DNA of 64,000 nt from Azophilus sp963663395 (GCA_963663395.1 OY760226.1:5642001-5706000), one strand, 5' to 3'; positions 26,708 to 35,395 are shown, counted from the stretch's first letter. The notes: generated from the sequence alone by a model not told the origin. Translations and numbers: made by a program.

Positions 26708-27126
26708 AGCTGCACCGCATCGTCGGGCGCGCCGCCAAGTGCGGCCCGTCGGCCATGGCCGCGGTCACCGGCATTCCCACCCACGACTGCGCCGCGCTGC
26801 TGCGCGAAGTCACCGGTCGGACCCAGATTCACGGCGTGCACGGCTACGAGCTCATGGCGGCCATGACGCTCGCCGGATGGCGCTGCGAGCGCACCGTGCA
26901 CCCCCGTGCCGCGCTGCCGACCCTGGCCGCGTGGCTCAACGCGCACGACACTGTCGCGGACTCGTTCGTGCTGGTCGTGCGACGCCACTTTGTCGCCGTC
27001 GGAGCGGGTGAGATCGCAGACTCCGGCTGGATGTACGACCGCCGTCCACAGCCTGTCGCAGGAGCGCCGCACCGCCGTGTGCGGGTGCGCCAGACCATCG
27101 CGTGCCGTCCCGAGGGCGCTTCCTGA
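26704..27126 (+). CDS. Papain-fold (C39-like) cysteine-peptidase-like protein
   Basis: A 140-residue protein with a possible Cys/His pair of the peptidase C39 kind: KCGPSAMAAVTG near the N-terminus and a histidine in VVRRHFVAVGAG, followed by DSG. Without export signals it would act in the cytoplasm. GTG start overlapping the NADAR stop (GTGA). The pairing with a NADAR-like protein is unusual. Family assignment is tentative. Confidence 0.45.
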   Translation: MKLHRIVGRAAKCGPSAMAAVTGIPTHDCAALLREVTGRTQIHGVHGYELMAAMTLAGWRCERTVHPRAALPTLAAWLNAHDTVADSFVLVVRRHFVAVGAGEIADSGWMYDRRPQPVAGAPHRRVRVRQTIACRPEGAS

Positions 27127-27162
27127 CCCGGCGCTCACGGGCGGGCGCCTTCCGCCGAGCCT

Positions 27163-27283
27163 GGTCCGCGCCCGCCGCCCGTCAAGGCGAACCCTCCGGT
27201 GCCGCCGGCCCCAGCGAACGGCAAGTACGCGTCGACCCGGCGCTGCCGGCGGCAGCCTTGACCGGCGGCTCACGGCGCAGACC
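27163..27283. repeat. Nested-stem element, copy 2
   Basis: The best match to copy 1: GGTCCGCGCC/GGCGCAGACC outermost (27163-27172 with 27274-27283), CCGCCG/CGGCGG, then GTCAAGGC/GCCTTGAC (27181-27188 with 27255-27262). The outermost pair is G-C here and A-T in copy 1, so pairing is kept while bases change. It lies between the peptidase-like and SLOG genes. Confidence 0.7.
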
Positions 27284-27323
27284 CGAAGGGACGGAAACCG
27301 CCAGCCTTCGAGGAGAACGCAAA

Positions 27324-28127
27324 ATGATTCACAGCTTGTCCACACTGTCCACAGGCCTCAGCCAGTCGGCAGACGACGCCAATGAAACCCTTCGGACGCT
27401 GTGCCGCGACCTGTCCGCCGGGCGCCTGCGCCTCTCCGACCTCGATCCCGTCCTGGTCGACGGACTGCGCACCGCGCTCGAGAAACCCCGCCCGCAGCCG
27501 CGTCCGCTCGCCTACGCCGGTGTCGGAGCCCGCGCCACCCCCGCCGAGGTACTGGCCGGGATGTCCGACGTGGCGCAGGCTCTAGGCGACGCCGGCTGCG
27601 CACTGTCCACCGGCGGCGCGGTCGGCGCGGACCGTGCGTTCGAGGCCGGGGCACTCCGCACCGACGCGCCGGTGACCGTGCACACCCCCTGGCCCGGCTA
27701 CAACGGCTACCGTCCGGGACGCGATCCCGAGTCCGACATCGACGTGATTCACCCGAAGGCGGGCGATACGGTCCGTGGCTCATCCTTCCTGCACCTGGCC
27801 AAGAAGCATCACCCGGCCTGGGACCGCTGCCGCCGGGGAGCCCGCGCCCTGTTCCTGCGCAACGTCTCCATCCTGGCGGGCGCGCTGGACGACGACGGCA
27901 CGCTGCTGGCGGTGCGCGCGGTGATCGCCTGGACCCCGAACGGCGGCGCCCACGGACGCGAGGCGGGCGGCACCGGCCACACGCTCCGGGTCGCGGCGGA
28001 ACTCGGCATTCCGGTGGTGAACCTTTCCGAGCGCACGCCGCCGGAGCGCAACGCCGATGCGCTGGCCGCCGTCCCGACCGTGATCCGCCGCGCGACTCTC
28101 GACCGCTTTGCGGACCTGCCGAGGTAG
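27324..28127 (+). CDS. SLOG/DprA-like Rossmann-fold protein
   Basis: A 267-residue protein whose central part is a SLOG-type nucleotide-sensing Rossmann fold: LAYAGVGARATPAEVLAGMS, then CALSTGGAVGADRAFEAGAL and, near the end, HTLRVAAELGIPVVNLS. This is the form common on phages and islands, related to DprA/SMF and to the nucleotide-derivative sensors of some defence systems. The N-terminal 60 residues are helical. GAGGAGAA precedes the ATG. It is two bases from the Toprim gene and co-transcribed with it. Confidence 0.78.
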   Translation: MIHSLSTLSTGLSQSADDANETLRTLCRDLSAGRLRLSDLDPVLVDGLRTALEKPRPQPRPLAYAGVGARATPAEVLAGMSDVAQALGDAGCALSTGGAVGADRAFEAGALRTDAPVTVHTPWPGYNGYRPGRDPESDIDVIHPKAGDTVRGSSFLHLAKKHHPAWDRCRRGARALFLRNVSILAGALDDDGTLLAVRAVIAWTPNGGAHGREAGGTGHTLRVAAELGIPVVNLSERTPPERNADALAAVPTVIRRATLDRFADLPR

Positions 28128-28129
28128 CC

Positions 28130-28948
28130 GTGCGCCGTTCCCCCTACCAACTCGACGAGCGCGCCGCCCGCGCGGCGGGCGCCGTGCAGCGCGGCGAGGA
28201 GCTGCGCCTGGCCTGCCCGGTTCACGACAGCTCCCCCGAGACGCTGGCGCTCCGCCAGGGGCGGCTGGGGCCGCTCTGGCACTGCCACGCCGGGTGCGAA
28301 TCCCGCGAGGTGCGCGATGCGTTGCTCGCCGAGCGCATCCTCGTGCGCCGGGACGGGTTTTCCGCGAGGCCGCGGCGGGCGCACGACCCCGACGCGCCGC
28401 CCCGTTGGATCGCCCGTGCCTGGCACCGCGCGGTACCGATCGCGGATACCCCGGCGGACGCTTACCTGCGTTCCCGGAGCCTCGGCCCGCCCTGGCCGGC
28501 CCAACTGCGCTGGGACGCCCGACGCGGCCGCATGCTCGCTCGTGTGGCCGTGGGCGACGAACTGCGCGGTCTGCACGCCACCTTTCTGCCCGAACGCGAA
28601 CGGCGCACCTACGGGCCGGTTCGCGGCGGCGCCGTCCGGCTCGCGAACGCGGACGGCCGTGTGCTCGCCGTCGCCGAGGGCATCGAGACGGCGCTCGCCT
28701 ACGCACTCCTCACCGAAATCCCCACCTGGGCGGCGCTGTCAACCGCCGGTCTGGCGCGCATCGTCCTCCCTGACGAACTGGACCGTCTTGTGGTTGCAGC
28801 CGACTTCGACGGACCCGGCTTGCTCGCCGCCGAGCGCCTCGAACGCCGCGCCAAGGACCTCGGCATCGACGTCGAGATCGACCTGCCGGAGTGTCACCGC
28901 ACCGACTGGGCGGACATCCTCTCGGCCCGTGAGGCCTCCCGACAATGA
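28130..28948 (+). CDS. Toprim-domain primase-like protein
   Basis: A 272-residue protein with a CHC2-like zinc finger near the N-terminus (LACPVHDSSPET; LWHCHAGCES) and a Toprim domain (VLAVAEGIETALAYALL; LVVAADFDGPGLLAAERL), the arrangement of phage P4/plasmid primases without the helicase part. It could prime the complementary strand after transfer. The GTG start follows the SLOG stop at once, with GAGG five bases upstream. Confidence 0.85.
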   Translation: MRRSPYQLDERAARAAGAVQRGEELRLACPVHDSSPETLALRQGRLGPLWHCHAGCESREVRDALLAERILVRRDGFSARPRRAHDPDAPPRWIARAWHRAVPIADTPADAYLRSRSLGPPWPAQLRWDARRGRMLARVAVGDELRGLHATFLPERERRTYGPVRGGAVRLANADGRVLAVAEGIETALAYALLTEIPTWAALSTAGLARIVLPDELDRLVVAADFDGPGLLAAERLERRAKDLGIDVEIDLPECHRTDWADILSAREASRQ

Positions 28949-28974
28949 CTGTCCATTTCACAAGGACAACAGCA

Positions 28975-29109
28975 ATGACCTGCATCCACCGCCCGCTGCC
29001 CATCGACCCGGACACCGTCAGCCCCGTCTGCGACCGCCTCGACAGCCACGTCGCGCCGCACCTCGCCTTCGACGTGACGAGCTACGCCCGCGGCCACCAG
29101 CGCGTGTGA
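28975..29109 (+). CDS. Small hypothetical protein (44 aa)
   Basis: Opens MTCIHRPLPIDPDTVSPVCD and ends AFDVTSYARGHQRV. AAGGA lies nine bases before the ATG, which is 26 bases after the Toprim stop. No family recognised; spacing and ribosome site are the only support. Confidence 0.4.
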   Translation: MTCIHRPLPIDPDTVSPVCDRLDSHVAPHLAFDVTSYARGHQRV

Positions 29110-29153
29110 CTCCAAATCGAGGCACCGCTCGATCCCAAGTGTTGCTTCCCACA

Positions 29154-29312
29154 TTGGCCGGTTAGAAACCCAGCTTTAGTTCCCGAATTGTTCCACCGCC
29201 GATGTCCGCTCCGTGGCGGATCAATGTGAGAAATCCCGCATTGTCCCACCAAGGTAGCGCAGGTCTCGCGCTACCGAGGGGGCGTGGCTCGCAGGCAGGC
29301 AGTCGGTAAGCG
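29154..29312 (+). repeat. Long structured repeat B
   Basis: Second copy of the element at 25764-25940. Where copy A has an imperfect arm set, this copy has a perfect hairpin GGTAGCGC/GCGCTACC with a 7-base loop, suggesting that pairing is selected. It ends about 85 bases before the next possible start codon. Confidence 0.6.
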
Positions 29313-29397
29313 TTGAACAGCCGTTCGACCCCTCCACGGAGCGGCGCGAGGGCGGAGCGATCCCCGGCCGGTCAACATCAACACGGCGGAGAACCCC

Positions 29398-29601
29398 ATG
29401 TCCAGTTCCGACCGGCGCTGCCGGCGTCATCTCCGGCGGCGCATTCGAGCCGGCGACATCCCCTTCGAAGCGCCCGCTGCGCTGTCCGGAAAGCCCCTGG
29501 CCTGGTGGTGGCCGCGCCAGCCGCGCCACGCCAGCCGTGCCACGCCGAGGTACTCGCGCGCGCCACCGACCAGCTCGAAAAAAAGTTTCGAGACCCCCTG
29601 A
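29398..29601 (+). CDS. Doubtful small basic ORF (67 aa)
   Basis: A GGAGA site precedes the ATG and the first 40 residues (MSSSDRRCRRHLRRRIRAGD, then IPFEAPAALSGKPLAWWWP) have good codon usage. The C-terminal part looks less coding than an overlapping frame (QPCHAEVLARATDQLEKKF), so the gene may be frameshifted or wholly spurious. Confidence 0.3.
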   Translation: MSSSDRRCRRHLRRRIRAGDIPFEAPAALSGKPLAWWWPRQPRHASRATPRYSRAPPTSSKKSFETP

Positions 29602-29841
29602 AACCGCCCGCCGCGCCGCGCGTTTTCGCGAGACTTTCCGCTTACCAGATGCTCAACACGCGGCGCTTGACGGCCCCTGCGGAGGGCGCTACAACGACCC
29701 CGCTTACTTGTCTGCCTATGCGGACGTCGCCGCGGAAACGGGGCGTGTGAGCACACGTCAAACCGACCCGGAGGGGCTGATCGCCCCGCAGGGGAGGTTG
29801 GCAACGACGGGTCTTTTCGTCAACTGCTTGAGGATAGACCA

Positions 29842-30093
29842 ATGGCAACACGAAGGGCACAGAAGTCCGAACAGGCTCCGGCCACGCCGAAGTACCTGGG
29901 CGTTTTCGTCACCGAGAACTACCAGGGCAACGACGGCGAGGAGAAGACGAGCTACACGCGTGTTGGCGCCGCCTTCCCCCATCGGAAGGGCACCGGCTTC
30001 AACGTCGAGATTACCGAAGGTATCTCGGTCAGCGGACAGCTCGTCGCGCTCCCCCCGCGTCACCGACAGACTGGCATCAACTTGCTGATTTAA
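29842..30093 (+). CDS. Small conserved-type protein (83 aa)
   Basis: Opens MATRRAQKSEQAP, then YLGVFVTENYQGNDGEEKTS and RVGAAFPHRKGTGFNVEITE, a pattern of short proteobacterial proteins whose core reads roughly 'T-x-I/V-G-A-A-F/W-P-H-x-x-G-x-G-F-N'. TTGAGGA precedes the ATG. Function unknown; often found on mobile elements. Confidence 0.65.
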   Translation: MATRRAQKSEQAPATPKYLGVFVTENYQGNDGEEKTSYTRVGAAFPHRKGTGFNVEITEGISVSGQLVALPPRHRQTGINLLI

Positions 30094-30176
30094 CAACATT
30101 TCTACGCTGGTGGCAACAGTGGTTACTCCCTGAGCGACTCCTTTAGCATCCGGACTTTGTGCGTCTCGATGCGCCT

Positions 30177-30203
30177 ACGCGACAACGCGACAGACGCGAC
30201 ACG
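30177..30203 (+). repeat. Iteron-like GCGACAN repeats, left block
   Basis: Tandem near-repeats of GCGACAA/GCGACAG/GCGACAC. The 13-mer ACGCGACAACGCG here (30177-30189) recurs at 31061-31073, so the two blocks bracket the 30349-30897 gene. Confidence 0.4.
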
Positions 30204-30348
30204 TAAGCGTTCGGTGGTTCCGTGATGGACGGCAGTCTCCACCGGTAGACTTCCAGGCAGACTGGTTTGAACGCCAAGGAGGAAATGTGCCGACGGTCCA
30301 TGTGTTAGGGTGGCTGTAGACGGGATTAGGCATGGATGGATACGGAAT

Positions 30349-30897
30349 ATGAGTCGACTCGCACTCGGGTTGGTGATCGCAATGTCCGTTGCCATCGGCT
30401 TCTTTCTGGGCATCTCCCTGCCACTCCTGATCTCGACAGTCGTGGGCGGTCCCGTGTGCGTGGGAGAAGATTGGGGAGGTCATGGCGAACTCTACGTTTC
30501 CGAGGTCCATGCCGACAATCCCAGGTTCACGCTCATGGTAGAGGTGAGAGAAAACGTGCTGAGTGAATGTTCGGCGCAGCTCGCTGAACGGCAGGGTTTG
30601 TCGACGACGGCAGCTTTGGCGCTCGTACAGTCGCGCTGGCAGATGGTCGATCTGATCGCGGAGCAGGCAGTAGAGGCGATTGAAGCGAACGATATGCGAT
30701 CCGAGGATCGAACACACCTGTATGCAGCGTTCGGGCGTTCCTGCATGGAGGGCGCGGAGGTTTTGTATTTCGGCGGCCAAGGAGGGGGAAGCGTCCACTG
30801 GCAGCCGAACCGTGAGCCAGGCACCCCCTATATCGAATCACGGCCTGAGAAGGGCAATGGAGCCGAATCTACGGTCTACGGGCCGGAAGGGCAATGA
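30349..30897 (+). CDS. Membrane-anchored hypothetical protein (182 aa)
   Basis: One N-terminal membrane helix (LALGLVIAMSVAIGFFLG) followed by a soluble domain with few special residues (SECSAQLAERQGLSTTAALA). Not recognised. Its base composition is clearly lower in G+C than that of the flanking element genes, marking the start of a lower-GC island that continues to about 34.4 kb. The ATG was chosen at the membrane helix; the ribosome site is weak. Confidence 0.55.
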   Translation: MSRLALGLVIAMSVAIGFFLGISLPLLISTVVGGPVCVGEDWGGHGELYVSEVHADNPRFTLMVEVRENVLSECSAQLAERQGLSTTAALALVQSRWQMVDLIAEQAVEAIEANDMRSEDRTHLYAAFGRSCMEGAEVLYFGGQGGGSVHWQPNREPGTPYIESRPEKGNGAESTVYGPEGQ

Positions 30898-31054
30898 CAA
30901 AGCGAAGCAAGCGCGCTTCGAGGTATTCGTGAGGTGGGCGGTGACCAGGGTGCTTGGCTGGATTAGGACGGCGCTTCAATTCAAGCTCGAATCATTGGAA
31001 GGAGGACATCCACGTCCCAGTTGCGCCCGTCCCACGGGACGACCGAACAGTTAC

Positions 31055-31100
31055 CGCGACACGCGACAACGCGCCACACGGTTACACGGCTACACGCCGG
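31055..31100 (+). repeat. Iteron-like repeats, right block
   Basis: CGCGACACGCGACAACGCG followed by GCCACACG, GTTACACG and GCTACACG units. It shares a 13-mer with the block at 30177 and lies just past the membrane-protein gene. Confidence 0.4.
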
Positions 31101-31178
31101 ACAAGCGAAATGCGTATGTCCTGGGCGTGTGAGGTTGCCGGGTGAGCGCTTGCGCTCCTTCCAGTCGCAGGGTGAAGC

Positions 31179-32564
31179 CTACAGAAGATTGTGTTTGCAG
31201 AAGAGGTCGTCCAGAAACGATGCGACGAGCTGCTTTCCGGTCTCTCCGCATAGTTCGGCCCCTCCGAACCGGTAAACGTCGTAGCCGCACAGCTTGAGCT
31301 CACGGTCGGCTTTGGCCAGCTCCGCGTAGCGCCGCGGTGCAGGCCGACCATTTTCGGCGTAGTGCTGCTGGCCATCGACCTCCAGCACGATGCGGACGCC
31401 AGCGGGGAGCAGCAGCAGGAAGTCCATGCGCTGGCGGAGCAAAGCGTCCTTGCCTCTCTGTTGAATGGTCCTCGGATCGTAGTGTAGCCAGACCTCGGGG
31501 ATCAGCGCGGGTAGGCTCGGTACTCGCTCCCGAAAGTGCTCGAAGAACGTTCTGAACAGCAGACGCTGCGGAGGCGAAGATCTGGGCAGACTAACCCGCA
31601 ATCGCTCGTAGAGCGTCCGCTTGGCGTCGTCTGGGTCGTCGATAGTCTTCAACCGCGCCCACCAGGACTGGAGATCGCACCAGCGCAGCCCGTCGCCTAT
31701 TGGCTCGTCATAAACGAGAACCTTATCGGCGTGGGTCACGATTTCGATGTCATTGTCAACTGCATTGCGGAATCGCAGGTCCGGTTTGACGGTGGACGCA
31801 AATATGATGTTCTTTGGCCTGCCCTGCGAGGGATCGCCCGGTCTAATGAACGAGAACGACGGATAGCCGTCGACTACGTCCGTTTCAACGAGTTCGAAGC
31901 CGTGTCGCGTCAGCACAGAGTTGGCTGCGGACACGAACGACCTTTGGCTTGTTTCGTTCGGCCGCGCGTCGGGTCCGGCGAGGGCTTCAATGAGCTTCCG
32001 AAACCGTTCGCTGGAGCAGTCAAGTGCGCCGAGCTCTTGGAAGAGTTGTGCCACCGACCAATCCTCAGGATTCTGAATCACATGCTTTTGGATGTTCCAA
32101 TGCAGCGTGTCGCGCTCGCTGATGGCCGCAAGGCCATCCGGATCGAGCAGAAAAAGACTTGCGAGCAAGTCAAGAAACGCCGTCGATTCGATGAATAGTT
32201 CGACTCCGTCAAGTGCGTCAGCAAGTTCACGGCGCACGCGTTTCGAGACGTTTGGGTCCAGTGCTTTCCAAAGCAGTTCCTCAAGGCGGTACGTCGCATC
32301 ATTGCCAAAGTCGCCAAGCGGATAGCAGCGTACATATTGGGCGGCAACGGCGCGTACTTCGTCCGGTGCCACCTTTGCCAAGCGGCTCCTGATGTACTCG
32401 CGCTTCGTCAGAGCTTCGTCATCTGGTGCGTCGGGAAGACCGATCTGATCGCAGGCTGCGGGCAATTCGATCCTTCCTTTTTCTTTCAATCTCGGTTCAA
32501 CCGTCGCGCGAAGTTCACTGAGGAGCGGGTCGGGAGCAGTGGCAGGTTGTTCGTCGGCCGGCAT
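31179..32564 (-). CDS. AbiJ-NTD3-type protein with PD-(D/E)XK-like nuclease end
   Basis: The central region (about 150-250: HWNIQKHVIQNPEDWSVAQL, then LIEALAGPDARPNETSQRSF) resembles the AbiJ N-terminal domain 3 of abortive-infection proteins. The last 90 residues look like a small endonuclease fold: RMDFLLLLPAGVRIVLEVDG-QQHYAE, then AKADRELKLCGYDVYRFGG, with D, E-x-D/E and Q placed as in DUF559/Vsr-like nucleases. It is the third gene of the restriction-modification operon, 17 bases after the SmaI-like gene. The ATG has GGAG four bases upstream; an earlier GTG (32597) would overlap the previous gene. Likely an accessory anti-phage effector. Confidence 0.72.
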   Translation of the reverse strand: MPADEQPATAPDPLLSELRATVEPRLKEKGRIELPAACDQIGLPDAPDDEALTKREYIRSRLAKVAPDEVRAVAAQYVRCYPLGDFGNDATYRLEELLWKALDPNVSKRVRRELADALDGVELFIESTAFLDLLASLFLLDPDGLAAISERDTLHWNIQKHVIQNPEDWSVAQLFQELGALDCSSERFRKLIEALAGPDARPNETSQRSFVSAANSVLTRHGFELVETDVVDGYPSFSFIRPGDPSQGRPKNIIFASTVKPDLRFRNAVDNDIEIVTHADKVLVYDEPIGDGLRWCDLQSWWARLKTIDDPDDAKRTLYERLRVSLPRSSPPQRLLFRTFFEHFRERVPSLPALIPEVWLHYDPRTIQQRGKDALLRQRMDFLLLLPAGVRIVLEVDGQQHYAENGRPAPRRYAELAKADRELKLCGYDVYRFGGAELCGETGKQLVASFLDDLFCKHNLL

Positions 32565-32581
32565 GTGCTCCTGCGCGCTGG

Positions 32582-33343
32582 TTAGGTGCGAGCCCACTCT
32601 GCGTGAACCGTACAGGCGTTGAGCTTGACGCTACGAATGGTGATCTTGGCGTCGGATCGGTCCAAGGCGACACGGGCGACCGTACGGCCATCCGAATCCC
32701 TACACGGAATCACAGGAGCATCGCTCTGGAAGGCGCTAATGGGTTCATGCTGAATGGAGTCGAACAGTGATGCAGGTATCTCGACGAGCTGGTACAGGCG
32801 CGGGGCCTGATCGTCGTCTCCCGCGCGGAAGGCGCGTAGCATGAGAATCGAAGTGACGACGCGCTGGTAGGAGGCGAATAGCTCAAGCGTGGCCTCTCGT
32901 CGGGCGGCGGGTGTGCGCGTGTCCTGTATCCACGCGGCTTCGGTTAGCTTCGAGATGTGAACGGTCGTTTGAGAGAGCGTCTTGGCGGCGGTGGATTTCA
33001 GGGAAAGGTGTCTTGCGTGGTTGGAGGCAACACGAACTGAGAGGTCGACAAAACGCTGAGTCGCGGAACCCGGAGGGGTCACCGCCCATTCGACATGGGA
33101 GCAGGCGTTCCGGAATACGGTCTCGAATGAAGTCAAGCCGAGCGGAACGGTCGTTGCGGCGTGGTGGACTGAGAGTGCGAGTCCGAAGTATTCGATCCAC
33201 TCGGGAGATTCGGTGAGCCAAGTACCTTCGGAGCGGATGTTGGCCTGTGTTGGGTTCGACAGGGACTCGACGACCGTCGCAACAAAGGCGATTTTGGCTG
33301 GCGAGAAAGAGTCGAGCCTCGCCTTGAGTTCGTCGAGCGTCAC
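32582..33343 (-). CDS. SmaI-like type II restriction endonuclease
   Basis: A 253-residue protein that I recognise from memory as similar to the SmaI endonuclease: LSLKSTAAKTLSQTTVHISK, then LYQLVEIPASLF and the C-terminus CTVHAEW match the SmaI blocks LKTEAAKNISKSYIHVSK, FYELVEIPKDLL and CIVHAEW. SmaI cuts CCCGGG and its partner is an N4-cytosine methylase, which fits the neighbour gene. GTG start overlapping the methylase stop (GTGA). The recognition sequence is a prediction. Confidence 0.75.
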   Translation of the reverse strand: MTLDELKARLDSFSPAKIAFVATVVESLSNPTQANIRSEGTWLTESPEWIEYFGLALSVHHAATTVPLGLTSFETVFRNACSHVEWAVTPPGSATQRFVDLSVRVASNHARHLSLKSTAAKTLSQTTVHISKLTEAAWIQDTRTPAARREATLELFASYQRVVTSILMLRAFRAGDDDQAPRLYQLVEIPASLFDSIQHEPISAFQSDAPVIPCRDSDGRTVARVALDRSDAKITIRSVKLNACTVHAEWART

Positions 33344-34314
33344 AGGCCGAGCCGTCGTTCAGTGAGGTCCACGAACGACGGATTGAGTTCGATGCCGACC
33401 CACTGGCGGCCAAGCTCCGCAGCCGCGAGCAGCGTCGTTCCGGAGCCTGCGTAGGGATCGAGCACGACATCATCGGACTTGCTCGTGATCGCCACACATC
33501 GCCGCGCGAGAGAAAGGGGCATCATGGCCGGGTGGTCGTCATCTTGACCGTTCGTGCGCTTCAGCGGCTCGGTTGGAATCTCCCACACGTTGCGCAGCCT
33601 CCGACCGTTGGGGCCGGAGACAGCAGCGACGTCGTAGTAGTAGTCCTGTTCTTTGGAGAGCAGAAACACGGTTTCGTGGGCTTTCGTGGGGCGGTCTCGC
33701 ACGGACTCGGGGTGCGCATTGGGCTTGTGCCAGATGATCTCGCTGCGAACCCACCAGCCGGCATCCTGTAGCGCGAACGCCAGACGCCAGGGGACACCGA
33801 TCAGATCCTTGGGTTTCAGTCCGTCAGGTGTTCGGGGCCGCACATGCATTGCGCGTGCGCGATTCTTGCGATCTGGAGCCCGGTAGCGTCTATTGCCAGA
33901 GGTGTAGGAGTCGCCGACGTTGAGCCACACGGTTCCATCCGGGCGAAGGACGCGCCGCAGTTCGGCGAAGGTCTCGACGATGCTGCAGATGTACGAACCA
34001 AGGCTGTCGTCGCGGCCAATTTGGTCCGGTATCTGATAGTCCCTCAAGGACCAATAGGGCGGCGAGGTCACTACGGTCTGAACGGATTCCGTTGGCAGCA
34101 GGCAAAGAGCTCGCCGCGCGTCCCCACAGATCAACAACGGTCCCAGAATTGCGTGGACGCGAGGAGAGGAATCCGACAGGCGGCGGTAGGAGGACGGTGG
34201 CGGGTGGCGCGAAGGGTGGACGACGTTCGTGCAGCGCTGATTGGCGGGGGCGGTTTGAGCCTGATCGTCGAGAGGCGGCTTGTCGGCAACTGTGGTGGAG
34301 ATCGGATCGCTCAT
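33340..34314 (-). CDS. N4-cytosine/N6-adenine DNA methyltransferase (type II)
   Basis: A 324-residue beta-class methyltransferase: catalytic motif TSPPYW (83-88) near the N-terminus and the SAM-binding block DPYAGSGT (286-293) near the C-terminus. TSPPYW is typical of N4-cytosine enzymes. It would protect DNA from the SmaI-like nuclease encoded next. The ATG at 34314 was chosen; an in-frame TTG lies 39 bases upstream. First gene of a three-gene minus-strand operon. Confidence 0.9.
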   Translation of the reverse strand: MSDPISTTVADKPPLDDQAQTAPANQRCTNVVHPSRHPPPSSYRRLSDSSPRVHAILGPLLICGDARRALCLLPTESVQTVVTSPPYWSLRDYQIPDQIGRDDSLGSYICSIVETFAELRRVLRPDGTVWLNVGDSYTSGNRRYRAPDRKNRARAMHVRPRTPDGLKPKDLIGVPWRLAFALQDAGWWVRSEIIWHKPNAHPESVRDRPTKAHETVFLLSKEQDYYYDVAAVSGPNGRRLRNVWEIPTEPLKRTNGQDDDHPAMMPLSLARRCVAITSKSDDVVLDPYAGSGTTLLAAAELGRQWVGIELNPSFVDLTERRLGL

Positions 34315-34399
34315 CCCGGTCGCTAGTGTGATGGACTGGTGACAGCAGGGCAAGTCTCTGTCTCACCTAGAGGTCACGGCTGCACCGGCGTACGGGGAT

Positions 34400-35210
34400 T
34401 GTCTAGTGCGCCTGGTGGCAGACGGCGATCCTGGCGGTGCACGCGAGCGCGGGGAGCGGGTGATGGTGGCGGCGGCGCGGAGAGTGGCCTCGTTCGGTAC
34501 GTTTGGTCGTGCGCTGGAAAACCAGAGCACTCTCGGGCGCGTTTCGGCAGCGAATTCCGGCTGGATCGGGCTCCGGAGGGGCCGTTTTCAGACAACGGGT
34601 CGAGTGGCCCGCGGCGACGGCCAGCTCGGAGATCGAGCAGATGGACGGGCAGGATCTGGCACGGCGTTCGGGCCGGCTGGCGGGGACAAGCGATAGCGGA
34701 TTTTGTAAGAAAGTTCTCGCATCCGACCGATGCTTGTAATCGGTCGGCGCTGAGCGGAATCGCGGGTACCAATCCGGTCATCCTGTTCGCACCCTGTTTC
34801 GTCCTTGCGGACGGCGCCGGCACTGCTCTCGCGCTGTTCCTTTGGTCAGTGGAACGTCTGCGACGCGTTGCGCGTCATCCCTATCGTTCGGCCGTCTGTC
34901 GCGAGTCGAGGCGTCCCGTTGGGTTACCCTGCGGTCTGCCTGATTCGCGCTCCGGTCGTGTCAGCCGGGATGTTGCTGGAAAGGTCGCGGCTGGCAACTG
35001 CACCCGTTGATTCAGCTGGGGTCATGCTGGGGCCCACGCGGTGGACTCTTCCCGATGATTTGCATGGTGGGGAAGCCATGTCCGGGTCGCAGATCCCGGC
35101 GTCTGTTCGCCCAGATGGGCAGTGGTTGGAGCGGATCGTAGACGCTCCCCGGACGCGGGGCAAGCGGCGTTTACGGGTGTGCGTGGGGGGTGTTAGCGAC
35201 CAATCGTGAG
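34400..35210. other. Gene-poor stretch between two accessory cassettes
   Basis: About 1 kb from the methylase start to the coiled-coil gene shows no convincing gene on either strand. Frames up to 150 codons exist but lack ribosome sites, family features and the expected third-position bias. A short piece around 34540-34680 (WPAATASSEIEQMDGQDLAR on the plus strand) may be the relic of a gene. The methylase promoter should lie near 34330-34420 but no clear boxes were found. Confidence 0.4.
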
Positions 35211-35228
35211 CGAAACGCGGCAAGGCGA

Positions 35229-35280
35229 GCCCGGACGCTGGGAACAGGCGTCCGCCAGGACCCTTTCCCAGCGTCCGGGC
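35229..35280. repeat. 16-bp perfect inverted repeat with 20-base loop
   Basis: GCCCGGACGCTGGGAA (35229-35244) and its exact complement TTCCCAGCGTCCGGGC (35265-35280). It lies 116 bases past the stop of the coiled-coil gene at 35396. No T-run follows on either strand. It could be a terminator, a recombination site for the adjacent recombinase, or an origin-like structure. Confidence 0.75.
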
Positions 35281-35395
35281 GAGCAGCGGCTTCGACGAGG
35301 CATCCGGCCGCATTCGGACACGTTGCGCGAGGGGCGCATTTGGGGCGGCGGCGGACCGCGCCGACGGCGATGGCGGAATCGCGGCTGGCGCGTGA

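Noticed and set aside
30177..31100. CRISPR array
   Set aside because: The GCGACAN units are contiguous near-repeats without regular spacers, and no cas gene is present.
34374..35010. Overlapping frames of 96-223 codons between the methylase and coiled-coil gene
   Set aside because: All lack start signals and family features; at most a relic near 34540-34680.
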